Below, in pieces: positions 55,966-64,000 of a stretch of DNA of 64,000 bases. The position numbers and the translations under genes were made by a program. Within the stretch, counting starts at the first letter, position 1. The number at the start of each line of letters is the position of its first letter. Under the pieces are notes generated by a model. The model was not told the origin of the DNA, searched no databases, and was given only the letters and a program-made list of their open reading frames with translations. This DNA is from Hyphomicrobium zavarzinii ATCC 27496 (GTDB taxonomy: Bacteria; Pseudomonadota; Alphaproteobacteria; Rhizobiales; Hyphomicrobiaceae): NCBI RefSeq assembly GCF_000383415.1, contig NZ_KB911257.1:472558-536557 (forward strand). The letters run 5' to 3'.

Positions 55966-56118
55966 TGGCGACGGCACCTTTCCAAAGTCGGTGCCTGGCG
56001 GTCGCAGTCAAAGGTCGCACGGCGCAATTGCGGCAAAGCGTTGACAGGGTCCGATCCGGGTCTCATGAGAAGAGACCTTCCTCATTTTACCTTGTTCGAC
56101 CAAGAGGGCCGGCTCTCC

Positions 56119-56898
56119 ATGGTTCAGCTCACGCTTCCCAAAAACTCGAAGATCCAGACGGGCAAGACGTGGAATGCCCCCGACATCAAGGGAAAATGGC
56201 GCGAGTTCCGGATCTATCGCTGGAACCCGGACGATGAGGAAAATCCTCGCATCGACACCTACTGGGTGAACGAGGAGCAGTGCGGGCCGATGGTGCTCGA
56301 CGCGCTCATCAAGATCAAAAACGAGATCGATCCGACGCTGACGTTCCGCCGTTCCTGCCGTGAGGGGATTTGCGGCTCGTGTGCCATGAATATCGACGGC
56401 ACGAACGACCTCGCCTGTCTCAAGGGCCTCGACGAGGTCAAGGGTGCGGTCAAGATCTACCCGCTGCCGCACATGAAGGTGGTCAAGGATCTGGTGCCGG
56501 ATCTCACGAACTTCTACGCCCAGCACCGCTCGATCGAGCCGTGGCTCAAGACGGATACGGCTGCTCCGCCCAAGGAGTGGAGGCAGTCGCGTGAGGACCG
56601 CGAGAAGCTCGACGGTCTCTACGAGTGCATTCTCTGCGCCTGTTGCTCGACCTCGTGCCCGAGCTACTGGTGGAACTCGGATCGCTATCTGGGTCCGGCC
56701 GCCCTGCTGCAGGCCTATCGCTGGGTCATCGACAGCCGCGACGAGGCCACGGGCGAACGGCTCGACAATCTCGAGGATCCCTTCCGCCTTTACCGCTGCC
56801 ACACGATCATGAACTGCGCGAAGGCATGCCCCAAGGGGCTGAGCCCCGCCAAGGCGATCGCCGAGCTCAAGAAGCTGATGGTGCAGCGGCGGGTCTAG
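56119..56898 (+). CDS. sdhB: Succinate dehydrogenase iron-sulfur subunit
   Basis: A 259-residue subunit of complex II that passes electrons from succinate to ubiquinone at the inner membrane. The [2Fe-2S] cysteines are Cys80, Cys85 and Cys88 ([12 protein letters not shown]) with a fourth near 100. The [4Fe-4S] and [3Fe-4S] clusters are bound by [16 protein letters not shown] and [18 protein letters not shown] at 56119 ([12 protein letters not shown]) gives the normal length. No sdhC, sdhD or sdhA is adjacent here; those genes must be elsewhere or lost from this neighbourhood. Confidence 0.96.
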   Translation: MVQLTLPKNSKIQTGKTWNAPDIKGKWREFRIYRWNPDDEENPRIDTYWVNEEQCGPMVLDALIKIKNEIDPTLTFRRSCREGICGSCAMNIDGTNDLACLKGLDEVKGAVKIYPLPHMKVVKDLVPDLTNFYAQHRSIEPWLKTDTAAPPKEWRQSREDREKLDGLYECILCACCSTSCPSYWWNSDRYLGPAALLQAYRWVIDSRDEATGERLDNLEDPFRLYRCHTIMNCAKACPKGLSPAKAIAELKKLMVQRRV

Positions 56899-56917
56899 CG
56901 CCGCCTCCGGGACGTGT

Positions 56918-56945
56918 CTGGACCCCGGCGCACTTCGGTATGATG
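56918..56945. repeat. Degenerate REP-like palindrome
   Basis: CTGGACCCCGGCG..TTCGGTATGATG keeps the general CTGGAYCCCGG / GATGAC pattern but with several mismatches. It lies 20 bp after sdhB. Confidence 0.35.
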
Positions 56946-57076
56946 ATATCCATGTGCCGGCGGGCGGACTGCTCAAGAGGTCTGTCGCGCGTTCCGTCGC
57001 CGTCGGCGGATGGGTCATGGCACGCTCATCATAAGCGGAGCGATCGCCCGCTGCGCTTCAACAGGAAGGGGTCCGC

Positions 57077-57469
57077 GTGCTCGACCATATCGGTTTCCCG
57101 GTTTCGGACTATCAGAGGTCCAAGGCGTTCTACGAGACGGTGCTGGCTTCGCTCGGCATGCGCCTGCTGATGGACATGGATCTCTCCGACGAAGGCGGGC
57201 CTGCGGGCTATGCCGGGTTCGGCGCGGAGCGGCCTCAGTTCTGGATCGGAACGGGGAAGCCGTTGACGGGTCGGCTGCACGTCGCCTTCGCAGCGAAGGA
57301 TCGGGCTCAGGTGCGGGCCTTTTACGAGGCGGCGATCGCGGCTGGTGCGCGCGACAACGGCGCGCCCGGCCTCCGGCCTCATTATCACGCCAATTATTAC
57401 GGGGCTTTCGTCATCGATCCCGACGGGCACAATATCGAGGCCGTCAGTCATCTGCCTGAAGACGATTGA
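57077..57469 (+). CDS. VOC-family (glyoxalase-like) protein
   Basis: A 130-residue single VOC domain made of two beta-alpha-beta modules. Metal-type positions include His in MLDHIGFPVSDY, His in GRLHVAFAAKD, and Glu in PDGHNIEAVSH. This subfamily is common and its substrates are mostly unknown; it should not be read as glyoxalase I. The start is GTG at 57077 behind GGAAGGGG. It follows sdhB by 178 bp on the same strand. Confidence 0.85.
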   Translation: MLDHIGFPVSDYQRSKAFYETVLASLGMRLLMDMDLSDEGGPAGYAGFGAERPQFWIGTGKPLTGRLHVAFAAKDRAQVRAFYEAAIAAGARDNGAPGLRPHYHANYYGAFVIDPDGHNIEAVSHLPEDD

Positions 57470-57584
57470 GAGTCTTTTTGCCGCTTTTGGCGGCGGCCAT
57501 ACTCGTTTTCGATTATATCGTTCGCCGCAAACGATTGCGTTTCGCGAGCGGAATTTCCGTTTTTTGCGGACCCCAGAAATAACA

Positions 57585-57618
57585 AGACCGATGGCGCGTC
57601 TCGCTGCCATCGGTCTTC
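57585..57618 (-). terminator. Perfect 12-bp hairpin between VOC gene and histone-like gene
   Basis: AAGACCGATGGC (57585-57596) and GCCATCGGTCTT (57607-57618) form a perfect inverted repeat with a 10-base loop. On the minus strand the stem is followed by GTTATTT, so it could terminate the histone-like transcript or, on the + strand, the VOC transcript. Confidence 0.55.
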
Positions 57619-57687
57619 AAGTTGGGAAATTGAGCCGCCGTCGCCGCGCCTGTTGCCCAGACAGGAGCGGGTCCAGCGGTCCGCCAG

Positions 57688-57837
57688 TTAGGCGGCCTTC
57701 CGCTTCTTCGCAGCAGGCTTGCGCGCAGCCGGCTTCTTCACAGCCTTGCGAGCGGCGGGCTTCGCAGCAGCCTTACGAGCGGCCGGCTTCTTAGCAGCCT
57801 TGCGAGCGGTGGTCTTCTTAACAGCAGCTTTAGCCAT
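57688..57837 (-). CDS. Histone H1-like Lys/Ala-rich peptide
   Basis: A 49-residue, extremely basic protein made of repeated (K/R)-K/P-A-A-(R)-K units, such as RKAAKKPAARKAAAKPAARK. Such Lys/Ala/Pro-rich peptides resemble the C-terminal tail of eukaryotic histone H1 and bacterial H1-like proteins, and probably bind DNA electrostatically. ATG at 57837 (MAKAAVKKTTARK) has a GGGAGAG about nine bases upstream. A longer frame from 57891 is unlikely. The upstream 280 bp are AT-rich and may hold a strong promoter. Confidence 0.85.
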   Translation of the reverse strand: MAKAAVKKTTARKAAKKPAARKAAAKPAARKAVKKPAARKPAAKKRKAA

Positions 57838-58116
57838 AGTAGTCTCTCCCTCTAGAGTTCGAATCATTTCGAACAAAAAAATCATGAGCAAGTTCGATCA
57901 TTTTGTTGACATGGAAAGTGGATTCAGCCTGCCGATTTATTCGTATTCGGCTGAAAGTGTTGCGTGAATTCAACAAAATGGTCGACATTCTAAGAGACTA
58001 CGCCGTCATTCTCGATCTCGTATCAGCTGCGCTCGGCAAATTTCGGAATCTGAAATCCAATTTTCGCATCGCGTGAAAGCGGATTTCGACTCCGAAACCT
58101 GCATCACGCGACGCGC

Positions 58117-58692
58117 TCACGCCGCTTTGACGACACGGCGCTGCAGATCGAGAACCGCCATCATGAAGCCGACGCGATCCTCCACCGCCTCTGCGAGGAG
58201 CGAGAAATAGTTCGCTTCCTGAGGGACGATCTCGCCGATCACCTCGCCCAACTCGAAGCGCAGATCGGCTTCGTGCTTGCGTGCGATGGCCTGCATCTTC
58301 GCGTTAGAGGCGAGGCAGCTCATGTAGATGAGGTGCACACCGCGGTTGCGCGCTGCGCGGATGACGCGGCCCATGAGCTCGGATCCGATGCCCTGCTCCT
58401 GGAAGGCCGCTTCGACCGAGAACGCGGCTTCCGCTTCGCGTCCCCAGGTGTCGCCAAGTTTCTTCAACTCGGCTGCAGCGCGCACCTCGCCGTCCTCGAT
58501 GTAGGCGAACACGGTCGAGCCCGCGTCAGTCATGTGGGCTGCATAGTCTTCGATGAAGGCGTCGGAAACTCCGTGCGCGAAGCGCATGGTCCGGCTCGCC
58601 TTGTCCAGTCGCAGCAGGTGGTCGCGAAACATCGCTTGTTCCTGCGGCCAGAGCTTGCGGAATGTGCCGCTCGCACTCCGTCGCTCACTCAT
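58117..58692 (-). CDS. GNAT-family N-acetyltransferase
   Basis: A 191-residue GCN5-like acetyltransferase. The acetyl-CoA pyrophosphate loop is in EQGIGSELMGRVIRAARNRG (Q-x-x-G-x-G/A type), preceded by TVFAYIEDGEVRAAAELKKL and followed by LIYMSCLASNAKMQAIARKH. ATG at 58692 (MSERRSASG) has GGAGGATT upstream. A longer frame from 58839 lacks support. The acetyl acceptor is unknown, and no neighbour suggests one. Confidence 0.85.
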   Translation of the reverse strand: MSERRSASGTFRKLWPQEQAMFRDHLLRLDKASRTMRFAHGVSDAFIEDYAAHMTDAGSTVFAYIEDGEVRAAAELKKLGDTWGREAEAAFSVEAAFQEQGIGSELMGRVIRAARNRGVHLIYMSCLASNAKMQAIARKHEADLRFELGEVIGEIVPQEANYFSLLAEAVEDRVGFMMAVLDLQRRVVKAA

Positions 58693-59046
58693 TGCGTCAA
58701 TCCTCCAGATTGAATCGCAGCGGGGCAATCGATCGTGACTTTCGGGCTCACAGGAGCTCCGGCTAACCTCCGCTGTGATTCGGCGCCCTGACTTATTCCA
58801 GGCGCCGCTCACCGATATAGAGCTTGTTGTGCGTTGCACAATGCGCCAAATACGTGACGAAAGATGCGGTGTTTTACCGTTTCCCTGTAGCTGTGGGGTT
58901 TTTGCCTATGTTGCGCCGCAAAAATCGACGGGCAGCATTGCGCCTGGCGCAGGCGTGTAAGAAGGCGTGGCCAAGTTGAGCATCGTTTCCGTCGCGTCAT
59001 GCTGCATTTTCTGGCAGTTTCGCGCGCGGCCGGCGCAGGCGGGATC
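58693..59046. other. Divergent intergenic region GNAT/zapE
   Basis: About 350 bp with promoters for both genes. It contains the TTGTGC-GTT-GCACAA palindrome (58827-58841) and no credible gene. An in-frame upstream ATG (58999) exists for zapE. Confidence 0.55.
58827..58841. promoter_or_regulatory. TTGTGC-GTT-GCACAA palindrome between GNAT and zapE
   Basis: A perfect 6-bp inverted repeat with a 3-bp spacer. The core TGC-N3-GCA resembles the sites bound by PhaR-type regulators in Paracoccus. It lies about 135 bp before the GNAT start and over 200 bp before zapE. Confidence 0.35.
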
Positions 59047-60162
59047 ATGATGGCGGGAACAGTTCTCAAGCTTTACGAGCGGCGGCTGGCGCTCGGCGAG
59101 ATAGAGCCGGATGCCGCTCAGCGGGAAGCCGCGGCGAGGCTCGATCAGCTCGCTCGAACGCTGGAAGTCTGGCGGCCGCCCGGCCGCAGCGGTCTTCTCT
59201 CCTCCTTCTTCCGCTCGCGCGCGGCTCCTCCTCCCAAGGGCCTCTATCTCCACGGCGCGGTCGGACGGGGCAAGACCATGCTGATGGACCTCTTCTACGA
59301 AGCGGTCGCCTTCACGCCGAAACGCCGGCTGCACTTCCACGAGTTCATGGCCGAGGTGCACGACCGCATCCAGCGGGGGCGGGCGACCACGGACGGCGAT
59401 CCCATTCCGTTTGTGGCGGCAGAGATCGCGGCCGAGGCGGGGCTGCTGTGCTTCGACGAGCTCACCATTACGGACATTGCGGACGCGATGATCCTCGGGC
59501 GTCTGTTCAAGGCGCTGTTCGAGCGCGGGCTGGTGGTGGTCGCGACCTCCAACGCGGCGCCAGATCGTCTCTATTGGAATGGCCTCAACCGGCAGCTCTT
59601 CCTACCGTTCATCGATCTCCTGAGGGAGCAGGTGGATGTGGTGGAGCTTCTTTCCGCCAAGGATTTTCGTCTCGACAAGCTCGCGGGGCGGCAGCTCTAT
59701 TTCAGTCCGTGCGATGCAAAGGCCGCGGCCGGGGTGGAGGAGCACTGGGCTAGGCTTACGGGCCAGCACCCGGGGGCGCCGGTTCTCGTGGACGTGAAGG
59801 GCCGGCAGGTCCGGGTGCCGCTGGCATCGATGGGGGTTGCCCGGTTCGGCTTTGCCGACCTCTGCGAGAAGCCGCTCGGCGCGCTCGACTATCTCCACAT
59901 CGCGCACGCCTTCCATACGATCGTCATCGAGGGCATCCCGGTGCTCGGCGCCCAACGGCGCAACGAGGCCCGGCGGCTCATTCATCTCATCGATACCCTC
60001 TACGACAACCGCAACTGCCTGATCGTCTCGGCGGAAGCGGAGCCCGACCAGCTCTATACCGAGGGAGACGGGGTGCAGCTCTTCGAGCGGACGGCATCCC
60101 GCCTCATGGAGATGCGCAGCGAGGCCTATCTCGCGCGCGGGGCCGCCTCCAGGCCCATATAA
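59047..60162 (+). CDS. zapE: AFG1-like ATPase ZapE
   Basis: A 371-residue AAA+-like ATPase, called AFG1 in mitochondria and ZapE in bacteria, linked to division-ring stability and turnover of respiratory-chain subunits. Walker A GAVGRGKT lies in LYLHGAVGRGKTMLMDLFYE, Walker B LLCFDELTITD, and a sensor-type VVVATSNAAPDRLYWNGLNR follows. ATG at 59047 (MMAGTVLKLYERR) is taken, but the ribosome site is weak and 58999 is an alternative. It lies 230 bp before mdh on the same strand, a common neighbour in Rhizobiales. Confidence 0.93.
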   Translation: MMAGTVLKLYERRLALGEIEPDAAQREAAARLDQLARTLEVWRPPGRSGLLSSFFRSRAAPPPKGLYLHGAVGRGKTMLMDLFYEAVAFTPKRRLHFHEFMAEVHDRIQRGRATTDGDPIPFVAAEIAAEAGLLCFDELTITDIADAMILGRLFKALFERGLVVVATSNAAPDRLYWNGLNRQLFLPFIDLLREQVDVVELLSAKDFRLDKLAGRQLYFSPCDAKAAAGVEEHWARLTGQHPGAPVLVDVKGRQVRVPLASMGVARFGFADLCEKPLGALDYLHIAHAFHTIVIEGIPVLGAQRRNEARRLIHLIDTLYDNRNCLIVSAEAEPDQLYTEGDGVQLFERTASRLMEMRSEAYLARGAASRPI

Positions 60163-60254
60163 GGAGACTATAGTTCATGCATCGGGCTGATGATCGACAA
60201 GCAGATTGGGCTGCTTTGGTCGAATGCGTCCGTTTTGGGCTCGCGCGGGCTTGA

Positions 60255-61358
<1,104 letters not shown>

Positions 61359-61412
61359 GCACCGAGCCAAACGCCAGCCGACGCGGGGTACGGACGGGTT
61401 CTCTCCTCTTTT

Positions 61413-61438
61413 GTGTGGCCGCCCCCCTGTGGCCACAC
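61413..61438 (+). other. Hairpin in the mdh-sucC gap
   Basis: GTGTGGCC (61413-61420) and GGCCACAC (61431-61438) form an 8-bp stem with a C-rich loop. There is no T-run, so it is more likely an mRNA stability or processing structure than a terminator. Confidence 0.45.
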
Positions 61439-61491
61439 GCCGTCTGTGCCGCGCTCCCATCATTCGTTTCCTCGAGGGATTACGCGGAACC

Positions 61492-62691
61492 ATGAATATT
61501 CACGAGCACCAAGCCAAAGATCTGTTGCGGCAATACGGCGTGCCGACCTCCGGCGGCGGCGTTGCGTTCACGCCTGAAGAAGCCGAGAAGATCGCGGCTG
61601 GGATCGAGACCGAGGTTCGCGTCGTCAAGGCGCAGATCCATGCTGGCGGCCGCGGCAAGGGCCACTTCAAGGAGAAGGAAGCGGGCGAGAAGGGCGGCGT
61701 TCGCTTCGCCAAGTCGCCGGCCGAGGCGCGCGAGCTTGCTAGCCAGATGCTGGGCAAGACGCTCGTCACCATTCAGACCGGGCCTGCTGGCCGCGTCGTC
61801 CGTCGCATCTATCTTACGGAAGCCGCCGACATCGGCCGCGAACTCTATCTCTCCGCGCTCGTCGATCGTGCCAGCTCGCGCGTCGCCTTCATCGCCTCGA
61901 CGGAAGGCGGCATGGACATCGAGAAGGTCGCCCACGAGACGCCGGACAAGATCCTGACGCTGACCGTCGATCCGGCGACCGGGCTGCAGCCCTTCCACAC
62001 GCGCAAGATCGCCTTCGCGCTGGGCCTCAAGGGCGACCAGGTGAAAGAGTGCGCGAAGATGGTGGAAGGTCTCTACCGTCTCGTGCTCGAGAAGGACGTG
62101 AGCCTCCTCGAGATCAATCCCCTGGTGGTGACGAAGGAAGGGCATCTCACGGCGCTCGACGCCAAGATCTCCTTCGACAGCAACGCACTCTTCCGCCATC
62201 CCGACATCGTCGCCCTGCGCGACGAGACCGAGGAAGATCCGATGGAGATCGAGGCGGCGCGTCACGAGCTCAGCTACGTGAAGCTCGACGGCTCGATCGG
62301 CTGCATGGTGAACGGCGCCGGTCTCGCGATGGCGACCATGGACATCATCAAGCTCTATGGAGCCGAGCCCGCGAACTTCCTCGACGTTGGCGGCGGTGCC
62401 TCCAAGGAAAAGGTGAAGTCGGCGTTCCAGATCATTCTGTCCGACCCATCGGTGAAGGGCATCCTGGTCAATATTTTCGGCGGCATCATGCGTTGCGACA
62501 TCATCGCGGAGGGCATCGTTGCGGCCGCGCGCGAGATGGCGATCAATGTGCCGCTGGTCGTGCGCCTCGAGGGCACCAACGTCGATCTCGGCAAGGAGAT
62601 TCTCGCCAAGAGCGGCTTGAAGATCGTGCCGGCCGACGACCTTGCGGACGCCGCCGCCAAAATCACATCAGCGATCAAAGCCGCCGCTTAA
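61492..62691 (+). CDS. sucC: Succinyl-CoA synthetase subunit beta
   Basis: A 399-residue ATP-grasp subunit that binds nucleotide and succinate and, with SucD, couples succinyl-CoA cleavage to ATP or GTP formation. [19 protein letters not shown] opens it, and [19 protein letters not shown] and the C-terminal [18 protein letters not shown] are family markers. ATG at 61492 is the standard start. It lies 54 bp before sucD. Confidence 0.97.
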   Translation: MNIHEHQAKDLLRQYGVPTSGGGVAFTPEEAEKIAAGIETEVRVVKAQIHAGGRGKGHFKEKEAGEKGGVRFAKSPAEARELASQMLGKTLVTIQTGPAGRVVRRIYLTEAADIGRELYLSALVDRASSRVAFIASTEGGMDIEKVAHETPDKILTLTVDPATGLQPFHTRKIAFALGLKGDQVKECAKMVEGLYRLVLEKDVSLLEINPLVVTKEGHLTALDAKISFDSNALFRHPDIVALRDETEEDPMEIEAARHELSYVKLDGSIGCMVNGAGLAMATMDIIKLYGAEPANFLDVGGGASKEKVKSAFQIILSDPSVKGILVNIFGGIMRCDIIAEGIVAAAREMAINVPLVVRLEGTNVDLGKEILAKSGLKIVPADDLADAAAKITSAIKAAA

Positions 62692-62745
62692 GAGCGTAAC
62701 CGCTCTTCCGCTTTCATTCGAATTCGTCTGGGCAAGAGACACGAC

Positions 62746-63645
62746 ATGGCAATTCTCGTCGACAAGTCGACCATCACCATCTGCCAGGGCCTGACCGGCA
62801 GCCAGGGAACGTTCCACACCAAACAGGCACGCAGCTACGGCTCCAAGGTGGGAGGCGGCGTGACGCCCGGCAAGGGCGGCACGAAGCATTCCGATCCGGA
62901 GCTCGCGGATCTTCCGCTGTTCAATACGGTGATCGAGGCCAAGGCCAAGACCGGCGCCACGGCGACCGCCATCTACGTTCCGCCGCCGTTCGCGGCCGAC
63001 GCCATCCTCGAAGCGATCGACGCGGAAATGCCGCTGATCGTCTGCATCACCGAGGGCATTCCGGTGCTCGACATGGTGCGCGTGAAGCGGGCGCTGCAGG
63101 GCTCCAAATCGCGTCTCATCGGACCCAACTGCCCCGGCGTGCTGACGCCCAACGCCTGCAAGATCGGCATCATGCCCGGCAATATCTTCCGTAAGGGAAC
63201 TGTCGGTATCGTGTCGCGCTCCGGTACGCTCACCTATGAAGCGGTGAAGCAGACGACGGATGCGGGCCTCGGCCAGTCCACCGCTGTCGGCATCGGTGGT
63301 GATCCCGTAAAGGGAACGGAGCACATCGATGTGCTGGAATTGTTCCTGGCTGATCCCGATACGCATTCGATCATCATGATCGGCGAGATCGGCGGTTCCG
63401 CCGAGGAAGAAGCTGCCGAATTTTTGATCAGCGAGGCCAAGAAAGGCCGCAAGAAGCCAATGGCAGGCTTCATCGCAGGCATGACCGCACCTCCGGGGCG
63501 GCGCATGGGCCACGCCGGTGCTATCATCTCCGGCGGACAAGGCCGTGCAGAGGACAAAGTCGAGGCCATGCGCCGTGCCGGCATCGCCATTGCGGACAGC
63601 CCGGCGTCGCTTGGAACAACTTTGACCAAAGTTCTAAAGGGCTAA
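62746..63645 (+). CDS. sucD: Succinyl-CoA synthetase subunit alpha
   Basis: A 299-residue subunit that binds CoA and carries the phosphorylated histidine, here in [13 protein letters not shown] near the C-terminus. The CoA-binding fold [14 protein letters not shown] and the segment [12 protein letters not shown] are present. ATG at 62746 gives the normal length. It pairs with sucC in the operon. Confidence 0.97.
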   Translation: MAILVDKSTITICQGLTGSQGTFHTKQARSYGSKVGGGVTPGKGGTKHSDPELADLPLFNTVIEAKAKTGATATAIYVPPPFAADAILEAIDAEMPLIVCITEGIPVLDMVRVKRALQGSKSRLIGPNCPGVLTPNACKIGIMPGNIFRKGTVGIVSRSGTLTYEAVKQTTDAGLGQSTAVGIGGDPVKGTEHIDVLELFLADPDTHSIIMIGEIGGSAEEEAAEFLISEAKKGRKKPMAGFIAGMTAPPGRRMGHAGAIISGGQGRAEDKVEAMRRAGIAIADSPASLGTTLTKVLKG

Positions 63646-63757
63646 GTCGGGTTACGCGTATAAGAGTGTCATCGATAGCGCCGAGAATCGCCTAAATCCT
63701 GGGGAGAGATGGTCACCTCATCTCCGGCGCAAGCCGGAATAAATGGCGGGGTTTCGC

Positions 63758-64000
63758 ATGTCACGGCACGCGCTTAACGAGCAGTTTCTTCGCACCTCTT
63801 TTCTGAATGGTGTCAACGCTCCTTACATCGAGGAGCTGCAGAGCCAATACGAGAAGAATCCCGGTTCCGTCACCGATGAGTGGCGGCTCTTCTTCGAGAG
63901 CATGCGGGATCAGCAGGGGCGGGGATCTGCCGACGGACAAGAAGACGGCAGCGCCCGGGATCCGTCCTGGAGCCTGCCGCTCTCGCAGCTCCAGGGCGCT
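63758..64000 (+). CDS. sucA: 2-oxoglutarate dehydrogenase E1 component (5' part)
   Basis: The first 81 codons of sucA. The N-terminal segment MSRHALNEQFLRTSFLNGVN followed by APYIEELQSQYEKNPGSV is typical of the E1 (lipoamide) subunit, which decarboxylates 2-oxoglutarate with thiamine diphosphate. The frame is open to the end of the window. ATG at 63758 is taken, with GGCGGGG six bases upstream. An in-frame ATG at 63743 would add five residues. It follows sucD by 112 bp, and the catalytic domains lie outside the window. Confidence 0.9.
   Translation, partial: MSRHALNEQFLRTSFLNGVNAPYIEELQSQYEKNPGSVTDEWRLFFESMRDQQGRGSADGQEDGSARDPSWSLPLSQLQGA

Larger units (their letters stand above)
55731..56118. 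other. Divergent promoter region pstS/sdhB
   Basis: About 390 bp between pstS and sdhB. A strongly AT-rich stretch (55845-55895) is flanked by a half Pho box on the pstS side and by a CTGTC-TATTGT-GACAG dyad (55950-55965) on the sdhB side. Both promoters must lie here. No gene is seen. Confidence 0.6.

Overview
The window is about 64 kb of GC-rich chromosomal DNA from an alphaproteobacterium, most likely of the order Hyphomicrobiales (Rhizobiales), perhaps near Hyphomicrobium. The order-level call rests on gene content and order: leuS-lptE-holA, argH-lptM-lysA with a DUF4175/TIGR02302 protein, a CenR-type regulator, metZ behind a SAM-II riboswitch, the long two-domain Dcd, PstC and PstA with long N-terminal extensions, and zapE-mdh-sucCD-sucA. 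The genus is a guess. Nearly all of the sequence is ordinary core genome. I found no tRNA, rRNA, CRISPR array, prophage or complete insertion sequence.

Layout. 1-2251: a truncated UbiH-type hydroxylase and a TesB thioesterase. 2270-6274: a nitrogen block, glnK-amtB and a second amtB, each preceded by a sigma54-like promoter and an NtrC-like dyad. 6276-9534: an L,D-transpeptidase, CenR, a cyclic-nucleotide-binding protein and a tubby/LURP-like hypothetical. 9660-11766: yggS overlapping a fic gene, with a 72-bp palindromic tandem repeat upstream of fic. 11872-17413: leuS, lptE, holA and a PfkB sugar kinase. 17623-18177: an AT-hook/HTH protein. 18255-21452: argE, apaG and metZ, the last under a SAM-II riboswitch with an intrinsic terminator. 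21564-23681: dcd, then a 1-kb array of composite REP elements. 23682-24960: a divergent ArsR regulator and SDR oxidoreductase with a shared operator. 25116-32379: lysine, arginine and redox genes (dapE, dapD, tlpA, argH, lptM, lysA). 32540-48664: envelope genes (a DUF4175 protein, an outer-membrane barrel, a secreted PHA depolymerase, pbpC with an alpha-2-macroglobulin, and an 829-residue membrane protein). 48831-48907: a 7-bp microsatellite. 49163-55730: pstSCAB-phoUB. 56119-60162: sdhB, a VOC protein, a histone-H1-like peptide, a GNAT enzyme and zapE. 60393-64000: mdh-sucC-sucD and the start of sucA.

How the genes work together. Three nutrient circuits are visible: ammonium uptake and sensing (GlnK/AmtB), phosphate uptake and sensing (Pst/PhoU/PhoB) and methionine synthesis sensed through SAM. 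dapD, dapE and lysA all serve the diaminopimelate/lysine route, and PBP1C, the L,D-transpeptidase and alpha-2-macroglobulin act on or guard the wall. The TCA genes sdhB, mdh, sucC, sucD and sucA form a loose cluster at the right end.

I do not see a convincing new multi-gene system. The least explained items are the 72-bp (24-codon) palindromic repeat next to fic-yggS, the composite REP array ending at the arsR stop codon, and the 829-residue membrane protein.
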